Positions 36,201-50,035 of a stretch of 64,000 bases of DNA are shown piece after piece. How positions within the stretch are numbered: the stretch's first letter is position 1; every line of letters starts with the position of its first letter. A program made the position numbers and the translations under genes. The stretch lies in assembly GCA_025449115.1 (NCBI GenBank), contig JAHLKC010000007.1, positions 124,001-188,000 of the forward strand, written 5' to 3'. This DNA comes from Chytridium lagenaria. Its lineage: Eukaryota > Chytridiomycota > Chytridiomycetes > Chytridiales > Chytridiaceae. The notes beneath the pieces were generated by a model. It did not search any database and had not been told where the DNA came from. It saw only the letters and a list, made by a program, of their open reading frames with translations.

Positions 36201-39200
36201 TGACGTTCTCAAGGATCTAAAACGGGCGAGAGATCAGTTGATGGGGCAGATGGGACAGCAGCCTGCGTCTGCGGGTTCTACAATTGAGGGACCAGATTCT
36301 CAGGAACTCAAGAGGCTTCTTGAGACTGCTGAAAAGCTTGTTGGGGAGGCGGAGATTCTTGGTAAGGACACGACGTTGTTGACATCTACGTCCTCGACAT
36401 TGCTTTCTAGGAAATCTGAGGATGACGCTGCTTCAACGACGTCGTCCAAGAAACCGAACCTCTCTGTGAGCATTAAACCACCGACGCAGCCATTATCGAC
36501 TTCGCAGACTTCGCCAACTTCGGCTGGGTTCGGGATGCTGTCGGGAATGCGGAAAATGCTTGAACGGCTTACAAAGGGTGTACAGGGGGTGCTGTGGGGA
36601 CGTCCTCATTGGGTGCTAGTGGATTGCCAACGTCATCGTCTAAGGAACTCTCTGCACCTATGGTCGCTCTTAATGGGGAGAGATTTACGGACAAGGAGGT
36701 TAGGGAGTGGCTTATATATGCCGCTAAGCAACTTCTTGGAACTGGAGATATCACATTGGTGGCGGAGACGCCTGTATTAGTTGAGTTGCGAAGCGCTGCC
36801 CAAATTTTGATGATGGAGGGACCTGCTGTCTCATCCTCGAGCAAGGAGGTGGCGTTGGAGGGATGGCGTCTGAATGACGATCCTCTGATGATGGGTGTGC
36901 TTAACAGGGTTGCTGAACATTTTGCGGGATCAAGGGTTGAGGATGATGGAGTTGGGGTAACTGGTTACGAGCTTCTTGAAAGTGGTGTGATTGAGGGTCT
37001 TACTTATTACCTCTCTTCTCCTGCTATCGGTGAATCTGTTGTTGGAGCTACATCGACAGAACAAGAATCGAGACATACATCACCTATTCTCTCGAGATTG
37101 AGATCTTTCCTTCATGTTTTCTTGAACGGTCCTAGCCCTGATTCTAGGAATCTTTTTGTCGGCGGGTGCCTTTTTTGAAGTTGGTCGCTAGACTTCAGGA
37201 AACTCTGTCTCGTGTTGAGCGGTACGAGGTGGTGCAGGCTTTCCCCTCATCGACGCAAAGTTCAAGTAAGGAGTCGTTCCTTAGTTTCATGGGATCGCTT
37301 CTTATGGGTAATGGAGGGTCAATCGTCTTATGCACAGTCTTCGAGTACTTCTGGACGAGATACGACGAGCCCGGCGATGCAATTGTCTCGTCAGATTCGA
37401 TTGCGGCTTCATGCTGAAGATGGGGGATGGGTTGCCCGTCACATCTTCGCGAGATTGCTGTTAGTATTCATGCGGTATCGACGTTTAAGAGTCTTGAGGA
37501 TTATTTGAGGGTGAGGGTTGGGTTGTATAAGAGTGGGGGCTATCAACTGCGCGTAAAGAGACGGGCGTGGGGAAGAAGGGGATGATGGGGATGATGGGGG
37601 AGGACGATGACGATGATGAGGAGGAGGAGGACGAGGATGAAGGTGAGAGGGATGGAAGGGAATCACTGATGAAAGGAATCTCAGATAAGTCGCGGGGATC
37701 TGAGGGTGAGTCTAGAGATGGGGAGACGAGTGATTGGATGAGCATGAACATGATGAGGAAGATGATGATGAGGACGATGATTATGGAGATGAAGAAGGAG
37801 ATGATTTGGAGGAGGGGTAAGTTGTTGTTTGGTTTCTTTGCTTGATGGATGTCACTTGCGAACTTCATCTTATATTTTATCTCCTTCCTTTTTCCAACCA
37901 TTTAGTCGTTCAACGTTAGCGATCTTCTGCTTCATTCGGAGGAAACCATGCGAATGAAGAGACGGGGCAATAGTCTCGATAGTCGATCAAGCGGTTGGTG
38001 AAGCTTCGAAGAGTGCCACCCTCAGCACTAGTCTCCGAATGCCGCATCCCACTCCTCCTTCATCAAGTCAACGACCTCAATCTGCTCCAGCGGCTCCGTC
38101 ACCACTTGCAGTTCCATCAGCGTTGGCTAACTCAAGCGATTACTCGCTAAAGTTCTCCATTGGAGATTACGTTGCAACACCCGAGCAGACCATCTTTGGA
38201 TTTCTGTACGGGTACGAGACACGCAACGGTGCAGGCAACGGGGATGTCCAACATTTGGTCGAACCTCTTACACCGTTAACTTTAAGAAAGTTCCCCTCCG
38301 TTCAGCAGCTGTGAATGTCGAGGCAGCGGATGAGATGGTTGTGGAGACACCTGCGAGTGCTGTTGCCAGTGAAATCTGACATCCCAAGATACCCGTACTC
38401 GCGTCAAAACTACCATTCTCCTTAAAGACACCCAAAGATCTTTCGCAAACAGCTTCCCCGGTCAATATTATCCTCCTCTGTCGTATTCTCTATGCTCTCA
38501 ACACAAGGTGGACTGAAATATTTGAGGAGGCTGCATCGAGTGGTGTGGCGATTGGGAAGGGACCTGTTCATGGGTGTTCGCCTACCGCGGTGTCGGTCTT
38601 GGGTACCGCAGCCGCCGCTGAAGGACCTGCGCATCTCGCACCAGGTTCCCTCTCTCCTCTTAAAGCTCTTACGTTGACACCTCTTCCCGTCTCTGATTTT
38701 GTCAACACAAAGTTGACCGCCAAGATCAACCGGCAGCTTGACGAACCGTTGATTGTTGCTTGCAATGTGCTCCCGTCGTGGTGTAATGACATTGCAAGAC
38801 TTTCTCGTTCTTTGTACCGTTTGATACAAGATTGGTGTATCTCCAGAGTACATCTTTTGGGTTCTCGAGGTCTTTGGGGAGGTGGCAGGTCCAACAGGGG
38901 GTAATGGGGGTAACTCGAGGAATGGGAGAGGCGGCCGTAATGCTGCTCTTGATGTTGGGCGGTTGCAACGTCAAAAGGTTCGAATTTCCCGACACCGGAT
39001 GGTAGATTCTATGACAAAGGTGATGGATTTATACGGTAGTTCGCAGATGCTTCTTGAGGTTGAGTTTTTCGATGAAGTTGGGACCGGGCTCGGACCCACA
39101 CTCGAGTTTTACTCGACCGTGTGTAGGGAAATTAGGAGACGTGATGGGGTTTTGTGTTTGATTGGAGGGGTGGGGAATAAAACGAATGGTGGTGGGAGTG

Positions 39201-40621
39201 TCAAGTCGAATTTGACGGCAGGTTTGGCGACGCCGCCTGGGAAGATGGAGGTGGAGAATGAAAGGTTGGGAATTTGGAGGGATGATGGGGTTGATGTGAG
39301 TGCGGCGGATGTGACGGTGGATTTGAAGACGTATTTAAATCCTTCTGGAGGGTTGTTCCCGGCGCCAGTGTCTGCAGAGCATTTGAAGACGGATAGGGGA
39401 AGGTAAGGTTTAGATGTGTTTATATTTGTCATTGATTGCTAGTTAACTCTTTGTTGTTTCTGTGGGTTTTTTTGTATTGTAGACGCTCTCTGTCTTTGTT
39501 CAAGAGCCTTGGGACTTTTGTGGCAAAGGCGTTGCTTGATTCGAGAATTGTGGATATGCCGTTTAGTCCATTGTTTTTAGAGATGGTAATTGGTGAGGAA
39601 GATGACGATCGTCATGCTTCTATCGCTGCGCATGGCCAGACTGGTAGACTTGCGTCTGAACTTCACCTCATCAAGGTAGACCACTTCCTTTTTTATGAAA
39701 AAAAAAAGCCTTTTGCTAATCTGCTTTTATTAGCATGTTGACCCAGCCCTTTACCATTCTCTACTCGATCTGTGGGCATTCTGGAACGAACGGGAAGCCG
39801 TCATGGCCAATACCCAGCTCACCGTTGCTGACCGTCAAGAACGTCTCCGTAACTTTACGGTTCGTGGAGCAAGGCTGGAAGACTTGGCACTTGACTTTAC
39901 ACTTCCGGGATATCCTGATTTAGAGCTTGTGAAGGATGGCAAGAATGTGAATGTGGATTTGGAGAACTTAGGGACGTATCTTGAGGTGATTGTGGAGTTG
40001 ACTGTTGGGGAGGGGGTGAGGAAACAGGTGGATGCGTTCAGGCGAGGGTTTGATAGGGTATTTCCTGTGAGTGATTTGAGGAGCTTTTCGGTGCAAGAGT
40101 TGTGTGTTTTAGTGGGTGGACATCAGAATGAGGATTGGAGTCTTGAGAGTATGTTATTGTTTTTTTTTGTTTTTTTTGAAGTGTTTAAGAGTTAGATTTA
40201 ACTATGATTTACTCATGTTTTCATTTGATTAGCTTTGTTGGATGCCATTAAAGCTGATCACGGATACACTTCTGACTCTCGCACCATTCGCTATCTCGGT
40301 GAAATGATGCATGGATACACTGACGCTGAACGCCGAGATTTTCTCATGTTTGTGACTGGATCTCCCAAGCTCCCTATTGGCGGGTTCAAGTCGCTTTCTC
40401 CACCTCTTACTGTTGTCTGCAAGAATGTTGAGGAGGCATCGTCGTCGACGGTGGCGTCGGCGCCTTTGACAGGGACGCGGAACAAGCCTGATGATTATTT
40501 GCCTAGTGTGATGACTTGTGTGAATTATTTGAAGGTACCAGAGTATAGTACGTTGGAGGTGATGAAGAGTCGGTTTAGGACTGCTATTAGGGAGGGACAG
40601 GGGTGTTTCCATTTGTCGTGA
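33225..40621 (+). CDS. UFD4: HECT E3 ubiquitin ligase, UFD4/TRIP12 type
   Basis: The family ubiquitylates ubiquitin-fusion and N-degron substrates in the nucleus and cytosol. The N-terminus has two related basic units (ending KRRKTPAQ, near 33,305 and 33,450), a Gly-rich hinge (33,890-33,990), then armadillo-like helices (LVALQDLAEILSVATGE, FDAFAVMDDEDAF, LMEIEYIDLAEIVLSVLDKVS, VKCLARIVEWCWR). The middle is long and helical, with a very acidic stretch (about 37,735-37,815) as in TRIP12. The HECT domain shows FDEVGTGLGPTLEFYSTVCREI (39,068), SLFKSLGTFVAKALLDSRIVD (39,485) and the active-site block PSVMTCVNYLKVPEYS with Cys codon 40,517-40,519. All core HECT features are present. Introns include 34,089-34,190, 34,726-34,786, about 39,405-39,481, about 39,676-39,734 and about 40,149-40,232. 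About nine frame changes interrupt the coding sequence, several at G or T runs, yet conserved motifs flank them; assembly indels are the likely cause. Start taken at 33,225, the first ATG of the basic N-terminus. Confidence 0.9.
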
Positions 40622-41685
40622 TTGTTTTTGAGGGATGAAGGACGGGGGGGTTATTGTATTATGTGTGTGTTTGCCTTTTTTTTTTCCGTCTCAATCTTTG
40701 TATGTGCTAAAAAAAAACAGTTATGATATGGGTTTGGTGGGAGTGAGGTTGGGTGATTTATGTGAAGACGTATGAGAGGGCTTGCATTTGCTGTTGTTTT
40801 GTTGTTGTTTTACCTTTTTCACGTTGGCTGGACATTTTGTTTTGCGTATGTGCTTGTGACGTGTGTTTTGCGTGGTATTATTTTTTCAATTAAATATTAG
40901 CATTTGAACCAAAAAGACGACCTTTGCAGTATACCTAGATGTGTGTTCGTGGGATGCGCGTTAACGCGTCTATCGTTTCTTCTAGTTGATGACGCGCGTG
41001 TTGAGTGAGGCCAAGGTACTTGGTGGTATGCAATGATGGATCAAAGGATGAATAAAGAATGACGGAAATATTTCATAAGAGTTGTAAAAAGGTTTCATTA
41101 ATTTATTATTATTACTCTGTACATAATAATGTTAATATTTTATTTTGAGGGAAGTTGTTGTTGTTTCAAATTTCAAAAAACAATTATTATTATATTTACT
41201 ATATATTATTTATTATGTAATAAAAATGATGACAAGACCCTTGTTTCGTATCACACAGCAGCAGCTTATTTTTATTTTATTTTATTTTCTTTCTTTCTTT
41301 TTTCAAAAAAAAAAAAAAACTCTCATCAAAAATTATTATTTATTTATTGTGAAAATATTAAGGCCTGCGATATACCCTGTGCACACCTTGCAGCGTTACC
41401 ATCACGGCATAGGTGGACAGAGAGAGAGCGAAAAACAGTCTTGCTGCTGCTTTGTTTGTGCGCTCGCTTGTTATTCTGTAAGTGTTGATATGTCGCTTAC
41501 ACCCACCCGTACAAGGTGGTGGTGGTGGAGATGGCTAAACAGCAGCTGCTAACAGCAATGCTTGCATGCATGCATGCGTTTCATCTCATTTCAATTAATA
41601 GTGAACAGAGGCTAGCTAGCTGCTTGACTGACGGACTCGACTCGAATATCCACACAAAAGAAGAAAGCCTAAAAGGAATGCTCCT
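40622..41685. other. Intergenic region
   Basis: AT-rich 3' flank of the HECT ligase and 5' flank of the next gene. It contains poly-T/TTC tracts (41,280-41,320) and a GTGGTG stretch near 41,515. No gene seen. Confidence 0.55.
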
Positions 41686-44600
41686 GTGTCATCATCATCC
41701 CATGTCGACATCTTCAAGGGACTAAGCGGTTGCAGTGCATCATCATCGTCATCGTCAACATCATCATCATCAACATCAGCACCAGCATCATCAGCATCGA
41801 CTTTAACGTCCGATTCTTCAGCTTTGCCGTGCATATCAGGATGCATGCCCGATCGTCGGCTTAAACCTGGATTCCTTTACGCCATCATTTGCTTCTTCGC
41901 CATCCTCCTTATTCCAGCTGGAGGAAAACTCGGCTCCTCATCCTCATCACTCTCCAAGGAACCTTTAAGAAGACATGCCACATCTTTATGGAGGCATGTC
42001 GAGTTGGCTCTCCCTCTTGCGCTTGCCCTCCCGAACATTGTTGCGGCGTCGCATTTGGGTGCCATCTCTCAATCTGACTTGGCTCACCTGGATCATGATG
42101 TGTCGGCCGTTGTCGTGGTGAAGTGGAAATGGTTGGGGAGGTCCCACAGGATGAGGACGAATTTCATTTGAATCCGTTTGCGGCCCCCGTGGATCCGACT
42201 GCTGCTAAAAGAGATTCGGCTTATCCGAAAAAAGCGCCGGCTGCGCCTGTCAGGGATACTGACCTCTCGACAGGGCCTGGTGGCCTCATTCTCTTGCTCT
42301 TTCCAGTTATTGCCTATGGCATTTATTATTTGAGAAAGCCGGTTCAAAGGGTAGGTTTCCCATGTATTATACAGTCGCCGTATTCAAGCGACTCTACAGG
42401 AGCCAGTGAGCTTAAGATTGGCTACTAATATTGCTCGTTTACGATTTTCACTTGTTTTATTGACACATTCTTTATACCAATGATTAGACGCAACAGCGGC
42501 CTACTCGGCATCCCGTTCCTACCTCTCGCATCGCAGAGCGGCTGGCCGCCGTCGCAGAGGCCCACAAAAGTTTCAAATCCAATCTTTCCTCATTTTCACC
42601 CTTCAACTCCTCATCATTTTCCGCAGATAGCGGGGCCACTACTGTCAACGCCACAGCCATCACATCCTCATCAACGTCTCCACAGACGTCATCCAGGGCA
42701 CCTCAAACTCCCTCAAGTTCATCAAAAAGAAAGGATGCTTCCACTACCGTCATTGCCACTGACGCTGGTGATACCTCATCAAAAAAAGTCATATCGTCCT
42801 CTCATGCCACGCAGACGGATACCTCTTACCTTGCATCGAGCGCTGGCGTGGCGTTGCGTCAGAACATGAGACGGAAAAGTCGCCAGTTGAGGCCGCAACC
42901 GTCCTTTGTGTCTGCTCAATCGACTTTTGAAGATGCTGGTATGCAAGGTGCCAGCACGTCTCCCACGCTCCCACCTTCTCGCCTCATTGACGATCTAGAG
43001 GAAGAGAGGGAATTGAACGCACAACTCCCTGAATCCTCTTTAGCATCTTCATTTGTCTCTCAACGCCATGCGTCGGCTGTATCCTCGTTGGTACAGCTCC
43101 GGGAATCGGGGACGGATTCGGAAGCTTATCAGCATCATGTTGTGGATGCAAAGAAATCCGAGCCGGTGACTTCTTCTGCAGCCACTGTGACGAAGCGGAA
43201 TGGGATTTCGGCCTTGTTTCGAAGGATGATGCCGAAATCGAGTTCGGCGCAGGATTCTGGACATGACTCCGATGGAGTTGTGTCGCATTCAGTGGGGACG
43301 ATGGCGGATGGGGTGCCTGAAGTTGGAGGGCGGATTTAAAAGCTATCCCACCAGTTGCTTTGACGGCTGTGCCGGAGAAGAAGACGAAGGCAAAAAAGAA
43401 GTCAGTCAAAGCGCCTGTCGTTGCTATTGATGTGCGCGTGCCTTTGGTGGATGTTAAGGAGGAGTTGGCGACCTATGTTCCTGATCCTCCTGCTCAACCT
43501 TCAGTTGCCGACGACACCTCCTCCTTATCTTCTTCAGCTGCTACATCCACCGTCTCTAATCCCACCGCTCCACCAAGTGGATCAGTCAAGAACCGCTTTT
43601 GGATGAAATCTTCATCTCAGGCAGTTTCAAACCAAACCGCTCCTCCTCCTCCTCCTCTCGCCGCCTCATCCCACGCCGACGTTCCAGAGGTCACCGTCAC
43701 ATCTCAGGAATCTCAACCCTTTGAGAAGGCTCCCCAAACTCCGTCCACTGCAAAACGTTTTTGGGCATTCAAAATCCCCATTTCCAACAACTCCGCAACA
43801 TCCTCTTCATTACAAACACCCCCGATACCGTCCCCTCCTCTCCCTGGGAAAGAAGAAGCGAACTCTTACCTCTCTGTTGAAGGTTCCACTCGGTCACGCT
43901 CTGATGACGCTGAAACCGCAAGTGGGTGGAACAGAGTCATGGGCACGAAAAACCGTCCCGCATCCACAAACTCTGCGTCATCCGACAATGCTTCCTCCCT
44001 GAGTGAAGCCAAGATTACCATATCTCCTCCGATACCTAAACGCCGCAATTCTGGACCCATCCCGGATCTCTCGTTGCTTACTTATGAGTCACCGACGAAT
44101 TCAACACGAGTGTCAAGGGCGAGATCGATTTCGAGAGCCTTCTTGGGGGGGAAGTTGGATACCACTGGAAATGTGGGGGGTGCAACGTTGTCACCCAAAG
44201 AGGAGGCTCCGCTTTCTCCTACGGCGACGACTACGGCTGGAAGCCCCATGCTCAAGTTTTGGCCATTGAACCGGTCCGCATCCACAACAACGACGTCGCT
44301 GGCGTTACCTCCTTCCGTTGATGATGTCTCGGCGGAACCAGCGACGGGCGATGAGAAGGGGAAAAGGGTCAAGAGGGGGGATACAATTAAAAAGAAGGTG
44401 AAGAAGGAGCGGAAGAAGGGGGAGGTGACGGATGTGGAGGGGGAGGAGGAGAAGGGGAATAGCTTTTCGAGGTTTTGGAATCGGGCGACGGGACATGGGG
44501 TTGCGCTAGGGAATGCACCGACACCGCCTGCGACGGCTGTGTCTTATGCTTCTGCGGTCAAAAATGCACCAGAGGTAACGGCGATGAGTGTTGCGGATGT

Positions 44601-47516
44601 GTTGGATGAGACGACGACGATGACTACGGCCACCGCTACGACGAATTCGTCAGAATCTGCTGTAACGGCGGCCCCCAAGAAACGGAGCCGTGGATGGAGT
44701 GTAGTAGGGATCACGTCGTCTGAGAAGGAGGCTGTTGTGCCGGTTGAATCCAACAGTTGGTTTTGGACGAAACGGTCGAGTATTCATGGAGTCAAGTTGG
44801 AAGATGAGGTTTCTGGGGTGGCTGTTGCGACCGGGGGGCTGGATATGGATGCACGATCGAGACGGACGAGCGCGTCGGGGCAGACGACGAATGATGATGA
44901 TTCGGCGAGGAGTTTGGGACAGAGGAGTGGGACTTTGGGGAAGGAGGGGGCGAGGGAGATGCGGAGGGGTTGGGGGTTCCTGCTGCGGCTTGCGGTGGGG
45001 AGTCATGCGTCGAGAAAGTCTTGGTTACCCATGAGGACTGCCTCGACGAGCTCTGTGACGGGCGCCGACGGAGGAGGGGGTGAAGGTGGAGGTTGCGTTG
45101 GAGAAGCCGGTGCCGAAGCAGAGTAGGTCGAGGGGTTGGACGCTGAGGTTAGGGTCTTCGTCGACGGGGACAGGGTCGTCTCCTTCCACGGTGGCGGGGT
45201 CGTCGTCTACGGATAATATACCTGCGCTTGCTGCTGCTGAAGCTGTTGTGGTTGAACCGCCAAGACGAAACGGACGAGGTCGAGAAAGTCGACGGATTCG
45301 GGAAGTCAGGGTGGGGAGAGCGGGGATGTTGTGGGTGGGACGGAGGATGCACCGCCTGTGCCGTCGATTATGAGCTCCAAGTTTTGGATGTCGAGAAACG
45401 CAGAGGGGAAGGGAAAGACGACGAGTTTGCAGCCGTCTAGTGCGACGCTTGTTGTGGACAGTGAGATGTTGGTGGATGAGGAGGAGGAAGGGGAGGAGGC
45501 TAAACCTGCTGGTGCGGAGGTAAAATTGCAGACGATTTTAGAACCGAGACCTGCGGGTGAGGTTTGTGAGAGGTGATGGTGAGATGTCGAAGCCCGGTGT
45601 GGAGATGGCTGTGACGCCCTCTGCGGTTTCGTTAAACTCGACGGTGTCTGAGGATGTTTCTGGGCCGAGTCCCGCGCCCTCTGTTGGGGGTGTAGATCAG
45701 GTTGTGCCGCAGAGAAATCAAAGTCGTCGAGGAGACGAGGACGGAGGGCAAAAAGTAAGGATAAGGCGCGACAGGCTGCTGCGGCTGCTGCGGCTGCACT
45801 TGAGGCACAGAGGGCGTTGCAGGCGCAACAGCAAATGTTTATGATGATGCAGAGACAGCAGCAGCCGCAGCAGGGGTACCCAGGGCAAGGGTGGCCTGGG
45901 TATCAAGGGTATCCTATGCAACAGAGGGGGAGTGCAGGGCCATCGTTGTTGAATCATCAGTTAAATCAGAGCCCGAGTTTATCGTCGCTGAGGAGGGCGA
46001 GTGCGGATTCGTGGATGCAGACACCAATGACGGGGGTCTAGGGTTTGGCAACCACCCGGGTTTTCTGCTACATCGGAGGAGGAGTTTGGGGCGTTTTTAT
46101 ACAGAGGATATCCCAAAGACGTATGGGGAGTATCGAATGCCAAAAGGGGGGGGGGCGGAGTTTGTATGGGGATGATGATTCTATTGCTTCGTCAGATATG
46201 CCGATAGGTAGACAATCCTTTGAGTCGACGTCGTCGTTACCGTTTCAGACCTTCCATAGCGCGCCGACGAGTAAGAAGGGCGAGTTTTCATTTCCCGCTG
46301 TTGCTGCTGTGCCGTCTGGAAGTGCATCTATGGGATCGTTTGGGGGTTTCCCGACCGGAAGAACACCTTTCCATGATGGTGTGGCTCCTGGTCGAGTGTC
46401 TGGGGATTCGTATCGATCTGCGGGATTTGATGGACCATGTAGCGTCTTCGTCGTCATCGTCTGTCGCTGGTCCCAATAATGATCGCAGTGGATCGTTGTG
46501 GAGGTTACTGCCTAGGATCAATGCGGCATCGCAGGGTTCGAATTTTCCGAGTGCTGGATCACCTACTCATGGATCTACGCCGCCTCCTCATTCAACTCCT
46601 CCGCCTAGATTGTATCATCAATCAACGGCGTCACCTTCGCCGACGCCGTCCATTGGCACCGTCACGGCCCCTTCGCCCTGAATCGTTGAACCATCAACCG
46701 TCCGTGTCGTCGTTAAGATCGGTAGCATCAACGACGCCGTCGTTGTATTCGCCGTTCTTCTCGGGGTTGGATGTACCAATGACACAACAGCATAGTGGAA
46801 AACACTTTGTCGGCGGGAAGTCCGTCCCTTGGTCTTCATACGGCTTTCAACACTGGTTTTGATGGGAACGGGATTGCCGGGTTGAGCACTACGCAGCAAC
46901 AACAGTTGCTTATCCAAACCCTAATTTCAACGGTTTCGCCGACATTGACGCCTCTGCAGCAGATGCAGCTGCAACAGGTCCTCGCCATGACCGATTTCCC
47001 ACTCCCTGAAGGGTTGGTGATTTTGGACCGGTACCTGCGAGTGCTTTCACACCACCCCCTTCTTCTTCTCGACATAGACAACAGGTTGGTGCTGCTTCAC
47101 CCACGTCGTTGGGGATGGGGAGTGCTGGGACGTTTAGCGACGACGGATCGTCCATTCAGGACACGCCATTGATCACGGTCTCTGATTTCGGGGGTGCGGG
47201 TGCAGATATTGAAGTTGATTCGCCAATGCAGAGTGATGGACATTTGGGGGTGCCTGATGAGGATGAGGATGATGACGAGGTGGAAGGGATGGAGGTGGAT
47301 GATATGATTATTCCGGGAGTTGGAATCCAAGGTTTGATAAGAGGGGGGTTGGGGAGGTTGTGTTTGATTTAAAGGGGATGGGGAAGGGGTTGTGCCGACG
47401 GTTGGCAAGGCGGAGTTTAGTCTTTTTGAGAAGAGTTTGAATTTTAGGGAGGAAGAGAGGGATAAAAGATTACGGAAAGTTTTGAGGTGTGTTTTAAATG
47501 ATTTCTTTTCTTTGCT
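41686..47516 (+). CDS. Long disordered Ser/Thr-rich protein with N-terminal membrane segments and repeated FW motifs
   Basis: The N-terminal part carries three hydrophobic segments: FLYAIICFFAILLIPAGG (about 41,870), HVELALPLALALPNIVAAS (about 42,000) and GGLILLLFPVIAYGIYYL (about 42,280), so membrane anchoring is likely. An intron fits at about 42,351-42,487. The remainder, over 1,500 residues in several frames, is Ser/Thr/Pro/Ala-rich and probably disordered, with a 588-codon open frame at 43,360-45,126. Within it a short motif recurs: NRFWMKSS, KRFWAFKIP, LKFWPLNRS, SRFWNRATG, SWFWTKRSS and SSKFWMSRN. A Gln-rich segment (QQQPQQGYPGQGWPGYQGYP) lies near 45,850-45,910 and an acidic patch near 47,255. 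The frame changes at least six times. I do not recognise a family. The start is uncertain (no in-frame ATG at the very 5' end; ATG 41,845 is the first clear one), as is the exact end. It may be more than one gene. Confidence 0.5.
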
Positions 47517-48204
47517 TTTAATCTTGGATTCCTAACCCTTTCCTTTTTTTGAATTTAGCTTGCTCTCTTTTCACTTCAATTTTCTCCCTTTGCGCCGGCC
47601 TTTTTTTCTCGTTTCGTCCTGTTCTGAGACCTATTGCGTTTCCGGTGTCATTTTGTTTTTTTGATCTGAGGCTTCCTTATTATTTTTTTTTTCCTTTTTA
47701 TAAAAACCCTGAATTTTAAATTGATCCTCATTGTTTATTTCGTTTTATGTTGTTTCTTGTAAAGCTTGGGAATGTATGATTTTTTTTTATCGCGTTGCTC
47801 CATTACTTTATCTTTTTCTTGAAGTGCGTTTTTTACACACAGATTTCTGCCGTTCATAGTTGTGCTTGTCAAGAACGAACAAATTGGCACCTGACCCCAA
47901 AACATTAATTTCGACAAGCAAAGGATTACACATCCACCAACCGACCCACCGACCAACCAACCAGCACGACACCGACACCGTCCAAGCGACGACAGGCCTG
48001 TCACTGCAGTGATCCTCTTCTTTAACCAAGAGGTAATGAAGGGCCATCCTCGCCCTTCTCAAATGCCATCACGACCACAACCACCTTGACGTCAGTGGGG
48101 GTTGTGGGGGCGATGACAATACACCAGATAGTGTGTTTGCAGACCTAGCGCTCGACCTCGCCTTTCACACCTCCCTTTCCATCCAAACCTCACACTCCTC
48201 CTAT
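47517..48204. other. T-rich intergenic region
   Basis: Long T tracts (47,580-47,700) and a GTTGGTTGG-type complement repeat near 47,938-47,962. No gene recognised. Confidence 0.55.
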
Positions 48205-50035
48205 ATGACTCTTTCCTCATCCGCACAATACCCACAACCGCATCCCCTTATTCTTCCAGAGATTCTTGACCGTATATTCCGCTCACTCCGTCGACGGCGA
48301 TGCTTGTACCCGTGCCTCTTTGTGTGTAAAGAGTGGTACGCTCAAGCTACTATCGTCATGTGGGAGGCCCCTAGTTTCGATGGTCTTGAACAATTCATCA
48401 CGTTCTCAAGATGTTTTATTAATCTCAGTGATGTTGCTGACCACGCGAGACATCATATTGTGAGGAGGGCCGCAACGTGGCGAGATAGAGGATTGATTTC
48501 ATTGTTGGGGGCGCTGTCAAGTGACGCCAAGACGTTTGTACGGGTGCTTATAAACTCGTATTTGAGGATGACGCTGTTGTGAACTCGCTTCGGGAGGGTT
48601 GGTTAGCAGCAGTTGACGATGGTATCGTTAAAGCTGTCTACGGATCCCTTGAATCACATGATTCCAATACATTGTCAACGGGTACACCTCTGCCTATCCG
48701 CTTCCTTCGTCGAAAACCCTCCACCGTTATTCTTCGTCCCGATCCGATTGGTGACTACAACCTTCCTTGGCCTGCTCAATGGGTGGCAGGCCTCAGCCTC
48801 AAAGCTGTCATGACTGTCCTTTCAGGAGCTTCAGGAGCTGGGAAACTGATCCGTGCCTCCCAGAGTTTCTCAACTTCTCTCGCCGCACATGCTCCAGATC
48901 CCTCCAGGCTTTTCTCTAATCCATCATCGACACCGCCTTCTCCATCCCCATCATCTCGCTACGGCAGCAGCAAGTCTCTCTTTGCGCGCTCAAAACCGTC
49001 TCGGGCGTGTGCGTGGCGTCGTTGACAGTCTTGGAACCTCTGTCATCCATTTATTTCGAAACCCGGCTCTGCTTCCACATGTATTTCGTAGACCTTATCT
49101 GCCAAGGTTTTCTTGCCCAACTGGTCCTTTGATCCGAACGCTCCACATCCACCGTCTATCAACTCTCACTGACGCTCTCCTCATCCCATGTCTCCGCGCC
49201 TGTCCTTCACTTATCCACCTTGAACTTTACGCCTGCGATCAAAGTAGGCGACGAATCCATCATGATTGCCGCAAAAAGCTGTCCACGCCTCCGGCATCTC
49301 ATTGTACCAGGTTGTGGAAGAGTTTCCGACGTTTCCGCTAAAGTCGTGGCACGGTTTTCGAGACTCTTGGAGACTTGGGATGTGAGATCTTGTCCGCGTA
49401 TCACGGACGTTGGTGTTGAAGCCGTTGTGTCGAGGTGTAATGATCTCTCGCATCTGAACTTGGGACGTACCTCATTCCCTGGGGCCGTCACATCCCGCTC
49501 CCTTATAGCTCTTGCTGAAGCACCCTGTTTACGCGAGATCTCGTGTATAGGCTTGACAGGGTGTGGAGTCACCGACACAGGACTTTTGGCTTTATTGCTG
49601 GATGGAGCGGCCCGGTGTTAAAGAAACGGAGGGTGGTAGAAGTTGTGAATGTGGAAGTCGCAACGGGACCGACGGTACTCCTTGCGCCGGCTGCGGAAGG
49701 AGTTTTGGGGGATGGAAGGACGACCGTGGGGAGAGGGAGGGCACCAAAGTTGAGGAGGCTTTCGTTGAATTTTTGCCCGATTGGGATTGGCTATTGAGAT
49801 CATCGCGGAGGAGTGTACGCAGTTAAGGGTTTTGGAGATTAAGGTGAGAAATCAATCGTTTGTATTTCTGAGTTCCGTGGGCTAATGTTGATGATTGTTG
49901 TATTAGGGATGCCAACAAGTACGAAGCTTGAATCCCCTCTGCCGTATGACTGCTCGCGGAGTTCGTATCGAATGTTCACCCGAGCTCAAGAAAAAGATAA
50001 ATGAAGCCATGGACATCACTAAGAATGCGTCTTGA
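48205..50035 (+). CDS. F-box and leucine-rich-repeat protein
   Basis: Probable substrate-recognition subunit of an SCF ubiquitin ligase. The F-box is at the start: LPEILDRIFRSLRRRRCLYPCLFVCKEWY (first ATG 48,205). Cysteine-containing LRRs of the AMN1/FBXL type follow from about 49,080: GPLIRTLHIHRLSTLTDALL, then CPRLRHLIVPGCGRVSD, WDVRSCPRITDVGVEAVVSRC, LSHLNLG and LTGCGVTDTGLLALLL. They continue past a Gly-rich insertion to LRRLSLNFCPIGIG, an intron (about 49,844-49,909, gtgaga...tattag) and GCQQVRSLNPLCRM, ending TGA 50,035. The frame changes near 48,580, 49,000-49,080, 49,240, 49,620 and 49,790. LRRs are intact on both sides of each change. Confidence 0.82.
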
